From Emticicia oligotrophica DSM 17448 (GTDB lineage Bacteria; Bacteroidota; Bacteroidia; Cytophagales; Spirosomataceae), in NCBI RefSeq assembly GCF_000263195.1, contig NC_018748.1:310001-374000 (forward strand): DNA of 64,000 nt, written 5' to 3'. A program made the translations under genes and the position numbers. This document shows, piece after piece, positions 18,066-26,653 of this stretch (within the stretch, counting starts at the first letter, position 1; every line of letters begins with the position of its first letter). Under the pieces are notes generated by a model, which was given only the letters and a program-made list of their open reading frames with translations, was not told where the DNA came from and ran no database searches.

Positions 18066-20347
18066 TACATAGGCTTCATTCTAATTACAACCGATTTTGA
18101 AGTTGGAGTTTTACTAATATCAGCGAAACTATCAATCGGTACTAAAACATTGGCTTCTGGAAAATAAGTTGCCACACATTTTTGCGGAATATTGTAAGGT
18201 ACAACGATAAATTTCTCAGCTATTCGCTCAATCCCACCGTGATTATTATAAAGATTCACCACCTGATATTTTTCAAATTTTGCTTCTTGCATATCAGTTT
18301 CATTCATCATAATGATTCTTCTTTCATTAAAAATCCCTCGGTATCGGTCATCTAAACCATAGATTGTAGTATTAAATTGGTCATGACTTCTAATAGTCAT
18401 CATCAAATACTCACCTTCTGCCAATTTTATGTTTTCCAATGTATTTATAGTAAACTTGGCTTTTTGAGTATCGGTTGAAAATTTTCTTTCACGAGGAGGA
18501 TTTGGTAAATAGAAACCTCCATCATTTCGAACACGGATATTATAATTATCAAAACCTGCTATTGATTGCTCAATTAAATCTCTGATATTATCATAATTGG
18601 CTATGAGTTTATCCCAATCAAGATTTGTACTTTTTAAAGTCGCTTTTGCGATTCCTGCTACGATGGCTGGTTCGCTCAGCAAATGTTCAGAGACAGGCTT
18701 TAGATTTCCTTTGCTACTATGCACCACTCCCATCGAATCTTCAACCGAAACAAATTGTTCGCCACCTGCTTGCATATCAAGGTCAGTTCGGCCTAAAGTT
18801 GGCAAAATCAAAGCCGATTTTCCGTGAATTAGATGACTACGATTGAGTTTGGTAGAAATATGAACCGTTAAATCGCAATTTTGCAGGGCTTTAGCCGTAA
18901 ACTCAGTATCGGGTGTAGCTGATAAGAAATTACCTCCCAAACCAATAAAAACTTTTGCTTTACCTTCCGCCATTGCTTTGATAGCCTCTACAATATCATA
19001 ACCATGCTTTCGTGGAGGTTCAAAACCAAATACTTTTTGTAGATTATTTAAAAATTCTGCTTTAGGTCTTTCAAAGATACCCATTGTGCGGTCGCCTTGA
19101 ACGTTTGAGTGTCCACGTACGGGGCAAGTTCCACCACCTTCAATACCAATACTTCCTTTTAATAAAAGAAGATTAACCACCTCACGAATGGTTGGCACTG
19201 AATTTTTATGCTGGGTTAGCCCCATGGCCCAGCAAACGATAATTTTTTTATTTGTAATCAATAATTCAGCCGCCGCTCTTATTTCTTCTAAGGCAATACC
19301 ACATTCGGCTGAAAGCTGCTCTAAAGATTCCTTTTCAAGGCTTTTTATATAATTTTCGTAGTTTTCTGTATGATTAATTAAAAAATCTTTATCAAAAACC
19401 TCTCCTGTTTGCTTTTCTGCTTCAAATAAAATCTTGTTGAAGGCTTTTAATAAGGCCAAATCTCCATTGATTCTTATTTGTAAATAAATATCCGTTAGTT
19501 TTTCACCACCAAACAATACATCTTTTACTTCTTGTGGATGCTTAAACTTCAACAAACCTGCTTCGACTAAAGGATTTACTGATATTATTTTTGTTCCTGC
19601 ACGTTTGGCCTTTTCGAGAGCAGAAAGCATTCTTGGATGATTTGTACCGGGGTTTTGCCCGAGAATCATAATCACTTCTGCCTTCTCAAAATCTTCTAAT
19701 TTGACCGAACCCTTTCCTAAACCTAAAGTTTCACCCAAAGCCGAGCCACTTGACTCGTGACACATATTTGAGCAATCGGGCATATTGTTTGTACCATACA
19801 TTCTGATAAAAAGTTGGTATAAAAAGGCGGCCTCATTACTTGTTCTTCCAGATGTATAAAATATTGCCTCATCAGGTGAATCTAAGCTATTTAATTGATT
19901 ACCAATAAGTTGAAAAGCATCAGTCCAAGATATTTTTTCGTAGTGCTGTACTCCTTCTCTTACAATTAAAGGATGCGTTAATCTTCCCTGCTGACTCAAC
20001 CAATAATCAGATTTTTGTGAAAGCTCTGCCACCGAATATTTTTGAAAAAAAACGGGAGTAACTTTTCTCGTAGTGGCTTCCTCGGCAATGGATTTTGCTC
20101 CATTTTCACAATATTCAGCAATTTTTGAACGTTGACCATCAGGGTCTGGCCATGCACAACTGGGGCAATCGACACCACCTTTTTGATTTAAGTTTAATAG
20201 AGATTTTAGGCCTCGTCTGATTGGCATCGCACCAAAAACGTGCTTTACAGAAGAAAATACCGCAGTAAAACCCGCTGCTTCTTTGGCTGGTTCAGCAGTT
20301 TTTATTCCTGTAAAATCGGTGGGTGGTTGGGGGTTTATTTTTGACAT
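18041..20347 (-). CDS. FdhF/YdeP-family molybdopterin oxidoreductase
   Basis: 768 residues, bis-MGD molybdoenzyme of the YdeP branch (formate-dehydrogenase-like, reaction uncertain). Instead of the four-cysteine N-terminal cluster motif it has CPSCAWPD (C61, C64) and C80. The metal-ligand position is Cys, not selenocysteine: C196 in CSNMCHESS. Further landmarks are ILGQNPGTNHPR, CPVRGHSNVQGDRTMG and a C-terminal MTIRSHDQFNTTIYG domain for cofactor binding. No signal peptide, so cytoplasmic. fdhD lies 133 bases upstream in the same direction and would sulfurate its cofactor. No electron-transfer subunit is encoded beside it. Confidence 0.9.
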   Translation of the reverse strand: MSKINPQPPTDFTGIKTAEPAKEAAGFTAVFSSVKHVFGAMPIRRGLKSLLNLNQKGGVDCPSCAWPDPDGQRSKIAEYCENGAKSIAEEATTRKVTPVFFQKYSVAELSQKSDYWLSQQGRLTHPLIVREGVQHYEKISWTDAFQLIGNQLNSLDSPDEAIFYTSGRTSNEAAFLYQLFIRMYGTNNMPDCSNMCHESSGSALGETLGLGKGSVKLEDFEKAEVIMILGQNPGTNHPRMLSALEKAKRAGTKIISVNPLVEAGLLKFKHPQEVKDVLFGGEKLTDIYLQIRINGDLALLKAFNKILFEAEKQTGEVFDKDFLINHTENYENYIKSLEKESLEQLSAECGIALEEIRAAAELLITNKKIIVCWAMGLTQHKNSVPTIREVVNLLLLKGSIGIEGGGTCPVRGHSNVQGDRTMGIFERPKAEFLNNLQKVFGFEPPRKHGYDIVEAIKAMAEGKAKVFIGLGGNFLSATPDTEFTAKALQNCDLTVHISTKLNRSHLIHGKSALILPTLGRTDLDMQAGGEQFVSVEDSMGVVHSSKGNLKPVSEHLLSEPAIVAGIAKATLKSTNLDWDKLIANYDNIRDLIEQSIAGFDNYNIRVRNDGGFYLPNPPRERKFSTDTQKAKFTINTLENIKLAEGEYLMMTIRSHDQFNTTIYGLDDRYRGIFNERRIIMMNETDMQEAKFEKYQVVNLYNNHGGIERIAEKFIVVPYNIPQKCVATYFPEANVLVPIDSFADISKTPTSKSVVIRMKPMYKNLGRVL

Positions 20348-20397
20348 ACTATTTTGCGTTTTTCAAACATAGCGAAAAATCTACTTCTACGATAGTT

Positions 20398-20415
20398 CAT
20401 TGAATAAATTCAATG
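20398..20415. promoter_or_regulatory. FNR/CRP-like dyad upstream of the fdhF-like gene
   Basis: CATTGAAT-AA-ATTCAATG, perfect 8-base arms, 51 bases before the minus-strand start codon at 20347. The core TTGAA-N4-TTCAA resembles the TTGAT-N4-ATCAA sites of the CRP/FNR family. Confidence 0.4.
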
Positions 20416-20480
20416 CCTAAAAGAACAAAGGAACTGCTTTCTATTCTAAATGAAACTGAATAAATTCTGTTTTGATAAAA

Positions 20481-21320
20481 TTATTCAATTCGGCTTTCGT
20501 GCGAATAAACATTAAACCCATTTTCTCTTAAAAATCCAATTAACGTAACTCCCAATGATTGGGCTGTTTCGATGGCCAAACTTGAAGGTGCTCCCACACA
20601 AGCTATAATCGGAATACCCGCCATTGCTGCTTTCTGAATTATTTCAAAACTTGCCCGACTGCTCATAACCAGAATATTATGCTTAAGTGGTAAAATATTA
20701 GCTTGAAATGCTGCTCCTATAACTTTATCAAGGGCGTTATGGCGACCAATGTCTTCTCTCAATACTCCTATTTCATTATCAATAGGCGAATGAATCATAG
20801 CGGCATGCAAACCGCCTGTATATTGAAAAAAAACCTGATGCTTTGTTAAAATTTTAAGTAAACTCTGTATAAACTCAACTGAAACTTTGAAATCACTTTT
20901 AGGAATAATCGGGCATTTTTGCTCAATCGCTTCGATGGTGGCTTTCCCACATACACCACAACTTGACGTTGCATAAAAGTAGCGTTCAGAATTTCGAAAA
21001 TCTACTTCTATGGATGGCTTTAACTCTATTCTTACTATATTTTGCTCGGCTTGTCGGCCAGCATCAGTACAATAATGAATAGATAAAATATCTTCTATTT
21101 GACTAATGATACCCTCCGTAAATAAAAAACCTAATGCCAACTCAAAATCATGACCAGTGGGCGTTCTCATCGTGACTGAAATACTCTTTTGTTGTCGATT
21201 TTGTTCATTTCCAAACCCTAAACGAATTTCTAAAGGCTCTTCCCAAGCTACCAAATCGGGTGTTTTTTCCACATTTTTCGCCCCAAATTTCTTTATTTCA
21301 AAAGATTTTATTCCGTACAT
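20481..21320 (-). CDS. fdhD: Formate dehydrogenase accessory sulfurtransferase FdhD
   Basis: 279 residues. The persulfide-carrying CxxC is at C121 and C124 (ATSSCGVCGK), the same numbers as in E. coli. Other motifs: MRTPTGHDFELALGFLFTEGII, GGLHAAM and VREDIGRHNALDKVIG (here LREDIGRHNALDKVIG). FdhD carries sulfur from IscS to the bis-MGD cofactor of formate dehydrogenases, so its place upstream of the FdhF/YdeP-type gene is functionally sensible. ATG start at 21320. Confidence 0.95.
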   Translation of the reverse strand: MYGIKSFEIKKFGAKNVEKTPDLVAWEEPLEIRLGFGNEQNRQQKSISVTMRTPTGHDFELALGFLFTEGIISQIEDILSIHYCTDAGRQAEQNIVRIELKPSIEVDFRNSERYFYATSSCGVCGKATIEAIEQKCPIIPKSDFKVSVEFIQSLLKILTKHQVFFQYTGGLHAAMIHSPIDNEIGVLREDIGRHNALDKVIGAAFQANILPLKHNILVMSSRASFEIIQKAAMAGIPIIACVGAPSSLAIETAQSLGVTLIGFLRENGFNVYSHESRIE

Positions 21321-21411
21321 TTGCTCAGAGGTTTTCTTTATTCGACCAAATTAGTAAAACTTCTTTGATTGATAGTTGTTTGTTTATTAAAATGCTATTA
21401 CGCTATCGTTC

Positions 21412-21428
21412 ACAAGTTTCAAACTTGT
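21412..21428. repeat. Short hairpin ACAAGTTT/AAACTTGT
   Basis: Perfect 8-base arms with a single-base loop in the fdhD / prolyl oligopeptidase divergent gap, 61 bases before the latter. It resembles dispersed short palindromes elsewhere in the window but no second copy was found. Confidence 0.4.
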
Positions 21429-21488
21429 CCTACAATTTATTCATCAATAATAAAATAGCCTGATCTTCAGTCAGACCTTGAAAAAACT

Positions 21489-23582
21489 ATGAAAAAAATT
21501 CTAATTTCTCTCTTGTTCCCCAGTTTAGCAATGGCTCAGTATAATTATCCAGTAACAAAAAAAATCGACCACACCGACACGTATCATGGTACCGTAGTTG
21601 CCGACCCTTATCGTTGGCTTGAAGATGACCGTTCGGCAGAAACCTCCGAGTGGGTAAAACAACAAAATGAAGTAACCAATAAATACTTCGAGCAAATTCC
21701 GTATCGTGGCGAAATCATGAAACGATTGGAAAAAATCTATAATTACCCCAAATATTCTTCTCCTTCACGCAAAGGAGAATGGTTCTATTTCTACAAAAAT
21801 GATGGTTTACAGAATCAATCTGTACTTTATCGCCAAAAAGGGCTTGATGGCATACCAGAGTTAGTTATTGACCCCAATAAACTTTCTGCCGATGGTACTA
21901 CACGTTTGGTACAATTTGTATTATCGAAAGATGGAAAGTATGGAGCAATGGCTTTATCGAAAGGTGGTTCTGACTGGCAAGATATTGTAATTATGGATAT
22001 GGCTACGAAACAAAACCTAAAAGATAAACTCGAATGGGTGAAAGTTTCGGGTATTTCGTGGCAAGGAAATGGTTTTTATTATAGCCGTTATCCGAAACCA
22101 GAAGGAAGTGCTTTAGCCGCCAAAAACGAAAATCATCAAGTATTTTTTCATAAAGTTGGTACAAGTCAGGCAGAAGATGAGCTGGTTTTTGAAGATAAAA
22201 CCAATCCTCAACGCTTCAATGGCGTTTATACGAGTGAAGACCAAAAATTTGCATTCTTGAGCATCAGCGACCGTGGTAAAGGAAAAGATGGAAATGCCCT
22301 TTATTACAGAGCTGCGGGCGAGAAAGAATTTAAACCAATAGTTTCGGAAATTACCAATTCGAGTTATAGCATTGTTGATAATGTTGGTCAAGCATTTTTG
22401 GTACAAACCAACCACAATGCACCCAATGATAAAGTAGAAAAGTTTGATATTGTCACTGGTAAATGGTCAACGATTTTACCCGAAAAACCAGAGCCATTAC
22501 AAGGAGTAAGTTCGGCAGGTGGTAAGTTATTTGCCTTGTATTTGAAAGATGTCACGACTCGTGTGTATGTCTATGATTTCAACGGAAAGCTTGAAAATGA
22601 AGTACAATTACCATCTTTGGGTTCGGCAGGTGGCTTTGGTGGCGAAGCTGATGATAAATTTGTGTTCTATACTTTCAGCACCTTCAACTACCCTCCTACT
22701 ATTTTCAGGTACGATATTGCAAGCAAGAAAAGTACGGTTTTCCGCTCGCCAGAAGTAGATTTTAAAGCAACTGATTTTGAAACGAAACAAGTTTTCTATA
22801 CAAGTAAAGATGGCACGAAAATTCCGATGTTTATTGTCTATAAAAAAGGCTTAAAACTCAATGGACAAAATCCAACATTGCTTTATGGCTACGGAGGCTT
22901 TAATGTAAACTTAAATCCAAGTTTTAATCCAACCCTAATTCCATTCTTGGAACAAGGTGGCGTTTATGCTTCTGCGAACCTTCGTGGTGGTGGCGAATAC
23001 GGCGAAAAATGGCATGAGCAAGGTATGAAACTCAAAAAACAGAATGTTTTTGATGATTTTATTGCGGCAGGAGAATATTTAATTAATCAAAAATATTGTG
23101 ATAACGCTCATTTGGCCATTCGTGGTGGTTCAAATGGTGGTCTTTTGGTTGGAGCAGTAATGAATCAACGTCCAGATTTAGCAAAAGTGGCTATTCCACA
23201 AGTGGGTGTAATGGATATGCTTCGTTTCCAAAAATTTACAATCGGTTGGAACTGGATTGCCGATTATGGTTCGTCGGATAATGCTGAAGAGTTTAAAACT
23301 TTATACGGTTATTCTCCGATTCATAACATAAAATCGGGTATTAATTACCCAGCAACACTCATCACAACGGCCGACCACGATGATAGAGTTGTGCCAGCTC
23401 ACTCATTCAAATATGCTGCTACATTACAAGAAAAAGGAGCCGGAAGCAGCAAAAATCCATTATTAATAAAGATTGATACAAACTCTGGTCATGGAGCAAG
23501 TAATACCAAGAAAAACCTCGAATCAACTGCTGATATTTATGCGTTTATTTGGTGGAATATGGGCTTTGTGCCGAATTTTTAA
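21489..23582 (+). CDS. Prolyl oligopeptidase (S9A), exported
   Basis: 697 residues. Signal peptide MKKILISLLFPSLAMAQ, then the N-terminal wrap (YPVTKKIDHTDTYHGTVVADPYRWLEDDRS), a seven-bladed propeller (about 80-430) and an alpha/beta-hydrolase catalytic domain with S548 (GGSNGG), D632 (DHDDRVVP) and H668 (SGHGA). It cleaves after proline in short peptides, here presumably in the periplasm. The length is typical. Monocistronic, with two hairpins after its stop. Confidence 0.95.
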   Translation: MKKILISLLFPSLAMAQYNYPVTKKIDHTDTYHGTVVADPYRWLEDDRSAETSEWVKQQNEVTNKYFEQIPYRGEIMKRLEKIYNYPKYSSPSRKGEWFYFYKNDGLQNQSVLYRQKGLDGIPELVIDPNKLSADGTTRLVQFVLSKDGKYGAMALSKGGSDWQDIVIMDMATKQNLKDKLEWVKVSGISWQGNGFYYSRYPKPEGSALAAKNENHQVFFHKVGTSQAEDELVFEDKTNPQRFNGVYTSEDQKFAFLSISDRGKGKDGNALYYRAAGEKEFKPIVSEITNSSYSIVDNVGQAFLVQTNHNAPNDKVEKFDIVTGKWSTILPEKPEPLQGVSSAGGKLFALYLKDVTTRVYVYDFNGKLENEVQLPSLGSAGGFGGEADDKFVFYTFSTFNYPPTIFRYDIASKKSTVFRSPEVDFKATDFETKQVFYTSKDGTKIPMFIVYKKGLKLNGQNPTLLYGYGGFNVNLNPSFNPTLIPFLEQGGVYASANLRGGGEYGEKWHEQGMKLKKQNVFDDFIAAGEYLINQKYCDNAHLAIRGGSNGGLLVGAVMNQRPDLAKVAIPQVGVMDMLRFQKFTIGWNWIADYGSSDNAEEFKTLYGYSPIHNIKSGINYPATLITTADHDDRVVPAHSFKYAATLQEKGAGSSKNPLLIKIDTNSGHGASNTKKNLESTADIYAFIWWNMGFVPNF

Positions 23583-23588
23583 GAAAAG

Positions 23589-23623
23589 AAATTATGGCAC
23601 ATCTTAAAGATGTGCCATAATTT
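23589..23623. terminator. Perfect 35-base hairpin after prolyl oligopeptidase
   Basis: Arms of 17 bases (AAATTATGGCACATCTT and its complement) around one base, starting 7 bases past the stop. Serves as terminator or a dispersed palindrome; a related GTGCCA/TGGCAC hairpin lies at 32998-33034. Confidence 0.7.
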
Positions 23624-23670
23624 ATCAAACTTGCTCAACCAATTTTCTAAAATCGTTTTCTCTTTCTTGA

Positions 23671-23702
23671 ATGAAAAAGGGGGTGTATCACCCCTTTTTC
23701 AT
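23671..23702. terminator. Second hairpin upstream of DUF4238 gene
   Basis: ATGAAAAAGGGG / CCCCTTTTTCAT arms around a short GTGTATCA loop, 24 bases before the DUF4238 start; A-rich/T-rich arms suit a bidirectional terminator. Confidence 0.65.
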
Positions 23703-23725
23703 ACCTTAGTAATTAAAATTTCATT

Positions 23726-24694
23726 ATGTATTTTGCTATGACCAATAATCCAAGAAACCACCATCTTGTTCCACAAAAAGGATACTTAGAAAAGTTTACC
23801 AATCGAAATAAACAAATTTTTAAGTGTAAATTAGATACAAAATTACCTCAGAAGTTTAAAGGGTTTGCTACAGCTGCAATATGCTATGATAAAGATTACT
23901 ATAAATTTGATAATGTAAGTTTGCTGAATCCATACAACATACAAGACCCATTTTATATTGAAAAAAATGTATTTCAAAAATATGAGAATCGCATTGGAAT
24001 TGTAATAGATAAAATTGCAAAAAAACAGTCTTTTTTGACAAAAGATGATTGTGAAAAGCTAATTTTTGGTTTGGTTGATATAAAATTCAGAAATCCATTT
24101 TTTAGAAAATCTGATTATGTTAAGACTATTGATAATGTAGTCGATGAAATGATTAATGATGTTTTTTTTATTGAACATATTTCAAAAGAATTCAATTTAC
24201 CCATTGAATTAGCTATTGAAGCGACTTACTTATCAAAAGAGAATTTAAAAAATAATACATCTAAAGACCTTCATAATTTATTTTTACTTAATCGACATTT
24301 AGAAGAAAAGTCAATTCATAATTACATTAATTTTTTACTAATAAATCTCGATTGGCAAATCCTTTATTCTCCAATAAATAATCAATTTATAACATCAGAT
24401 AATCCTGGATTTTGTTTAGAATCGGGTATGTTATTTAATACTAAATTCAAAGGTAACTTTACATTCATCTTCCCTCTAACTTCGAGATTAGCTTTACAAA
24501 TATCTGCTAATAAACATTCACATTCAAAGAATGATTTAAAAATATTGAATTACTTAAACATTCCTTATGAATTAGTTCATTTTATAAATTTACAGACAGC
24601 AGCAGTTGCTAATAATGAAATCTATGGGGCTAATGAAAATGTTCTACGAACTGTTTGGAACAGTACCCAACAATACAAAAGTACCCCAAAATAA
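23726..24694 (+). CDS. DUF4238 domain-containing protein
   Basis: 322 residues (or 318 from the ATG at 23738). The family signature is seen at both ends: NHHLVPQKGYLEKFTNRNKQIF near the start (H-H-x-V-P...Y-L) and QFITSDNPGFCLESG with FPLTSRLAL near 220-255. No signal peptide or membrane segment. The function of DUF4238 is unknown. The gene is visibly richer in A/T and lysine/asparagine codons than its neighbours and sits between a terminator pair and a convergent ABC gene, so recent acquisition is possible. Confidence 0.75.
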   Translation: MYFAMTNNPRNHHLVPQKGYLEKFTNRNKQIFKCKLDTKLPQKFKGFATAAICYDKDYYKFDNVSLLNPYNIQDPFYIEKNVFQKYENRIGIVIDKIAKKQSFLTKDDCEKLIFGLVDIKFRNPFFRKSDYVKTIDNVVDEMINDVFFIEHISKEFNLPIELAIEATYLSKENLKNNTSKDLHNLFLLNRHLEEKSIHNYINFLLINLDWQILYSPINNQFITSDNPGFCLESGMLFNTKFKGNFTFIFPLTSRLALQISANKHSHSKNDLKILNYLNIPYELVHFINLQTAAVANNEIYGANENVLRTVWNSTQQYKSTPK

Positions 24695-24721
24695 GGTTTT
24701 AGTAAGCCTTTTTATAATTTT

Positions 24722-26503
24722 TCACCCCTCCACATCCTGATGTTTCCAAAGTTCTTGAAAAATTGGATTTGTAGTTTTTAAAACCTCGAAAGTACCCTCG
24801 GCTACAATCTTCCCTTGACTGAGTACGTACACATAATCGAAATAGCGAAGTAAATGCAAACGATGAAGCGAAGAAATGACTGCTTTATCGGAGAAAGTTT
24901 CAAACAAACGCTCATAAATCAATGCTTCGGTTTTGGGGTCAACGCTGCTCGTTGGTTCGTCCATCAGCACCACTTCACTGGTTTGGGCGGCCAAAATTCC
25001 ACGAGCCAAAGCCAAACGTTGCTTTTGTCCACCCGAAAGATTGACTCCTTTTTCTTGAATACTTGATTCTAAGCCATTGGGAAGATTTTTGGCCGTATCA
25101 GTAAAATAAGCTTCATCACAAACCTTCCAAACATCATCTTTCTCAAAAGGTAATCCAAGTGTAATATTATAGCGAATCGTATTCTCAAAAATCTCAGGTT
25201 CTTGCGGAAATAGCGTTACGGTTTCGTTGAGCGTTGCCATCTGAAAGGGTTTTCCATCAACTTCAAATTTCATATTCGCTTCTGGCTCATAAAGCCCTCT
25301 TAATAAGGCAAGTAGCGTACTTTTTCCACTACCGCTTTCACCAATAAATGCAATTTTCTTACCTCGTTGAATCTTTATCGAAATATCATGTAAACTCTGC
25401 GGAGCGTGACCTTCATCATACGAATCTCGGTGCGAAAAACTTAGATTATCAATCGAAATTGTTTGCCATTTTTGTGGCAAAGCAATGGTCGTTTCTGCTC
25501 GGTGATTATTGGCATAATCGTCAGCAATCGAGCGAGCCGTTTGCACATCGGTATTGTACTGCACAATTTCGGTGTATTGCCAAGCCACATCATGAAAAAC
25601 ACTAGTAAACTGATTCACAAAGCCCAACAATGTAACTAAACCACCTACATAAAAAACCTTATTTGGCTCGTAATTTTGATACACGTAACCCAACGTAATC
25701 ACCACATACGTGAGACCAACGAGCATTTCGGCCGTAAACCATTTCCATTCATTAATCTCCACATTTTTGCGAAAAGGTGGAAATAAATCCTTCACTTTTG
25801 CCATTAAACCCAACTCCATACTTTTTTCTAATCGAAGCGTAATGACGGTAATGATGTTTGAAAGACTATCAAAAAGAGTTGAAGAAATCGTGTGTTCTTT
25901 TTCATTTACTTCATCAAGCGTTTTGATGAAAGGTTTATCGAACTTAAAAATGACCCAAACCGTAAAGATGCCAATCAAAATACCAATTCCTCCGAAAAGA
26001 GGCGAAAAATAGAGCATTGCCCCAAACGAAAACACAAACTTTGAAAGTGCATGTAGAAACATAAAACCATTTTGAAAGAAATTTTTAAGTGCCTCATAAG
26101 CTTTCCGAATTCGGTTAATGGTTGAGCCACTGTGGTGGTCTTGGTGCCATTTTACGGGTAAATGCAAAGCTTGATGATACATTTCTTGCAAGAAATTTCG
26201 ACTTAAATTAAAAGCTAATTGTCGCTCCATGATTCGTGCAGGGCCATGAAACGCCCATTCTAAAAGCTTTAGGCCAAGATAACCTACGGCGTACCAAACC
26301 GTATATTTAATTGTATGCTGAAAATCATGCTGAATTTTATCAATAAACCACCCGAATAAAATCGGGTTCAAAGAAAACACCACATTGGCTATTGCAAACA
26401 TACCGTAAATCAATAGGTATCGTTTACGTTCGTGCTTGGCATATTTCCAAGCGGTTTTCAATAATGAAAAATATGGGTTTTTATAAATCGTCTTCTCCTT
26501 CAT
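24722..26503 (-). CDS. ABC exporter, fused permease/ATPase
   Basis: 593 residues from the ATG at 26503 (a TTG three codons upstream is unlikely). N-terminal transmembrane domain with about six helices (20-320), then the nucleotide-binding domain: Walker A GESGSGKST, Q-loop in TLFPQEPEIFENTI, signature LSGGQKQRLALARG, Walker B VVLMDEPTSSVD and the H-loop histidine in SSLHRLHLL. It works as a homodimer or as half of a heterodimer; lipid, drug or peptide export are all possible. No partner gene adjoins it. Confidence 0.92.
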   Translation of the reverse strand: MKEKTIYKNPYFSLLKTAWKYAKHERKRYLLIYGMFAIANVVFSLNPILFGWFIDKIQHDFQHTIKYTVWYAVGYLGLKLLEWAFHGPARIMERQLAFNLSRNFLQEMYHQALHLPVKWHQDHHSGSTINRIRKAYEALKNFFQNGFMFLHALSKFVFSFGAMLYFSPLFGGIGILIGIFTVWVIFKFDKPFIKTLDEVNEKEHTISSTLFDSLSNIITVITLRLEKSMELGLMAKVKDLFPPFRKNVEINEWKWFTAEMLVGLTYVVITLGYVYQNYEPNKVFYVGGLVTLLGFVNQFTSVFHDVAWQYTEIVQYNTDVQTARSIADDYANNHRAETTIALPQKWQTISIDNLSFSHRDSYDEGHAPQSLHDISIKIQRGKKIAFIGESGSGKSTLLALLRGLYEPEANMKFEVDGKPFQMATLNETVTLFPQEPEIFENTIRYNITLGLPFEKDDVWKVCDEAYFTDTAKNLPNGLESSIQEKGVNLSGGQKQRLALARGILAAQTSEVVLMDEPTSSVDPKTEALIYERLFETFSDKAVISSLHRLHLLRYFDYVYVLSQGKIVAEGTFEVLKTTNPIFQELWKHQDVEG

Positions 26504-26653
26504 ATCAATCAAAGCTACAATAATCTAATTTTAAGACCACAATTTAGTCAATTTTAGCCTTGTGTTTGAATAAAGTATCAATTTTGAGCAATAAATCATT
26601 TGCAAGCCCACATACTTCCCTATACTTTTACAAGCTAAAATTCAACCCTAAGT

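Noticed and set aside
20357-20384. GCGTTTTTC...CATAGCG near fdhF, considered as a second ModE box.
   Set aside because: The half-sites lack TATAT and the spacing between the CG ends is about 6 bases shorter than in the 52251-52274 dyad.
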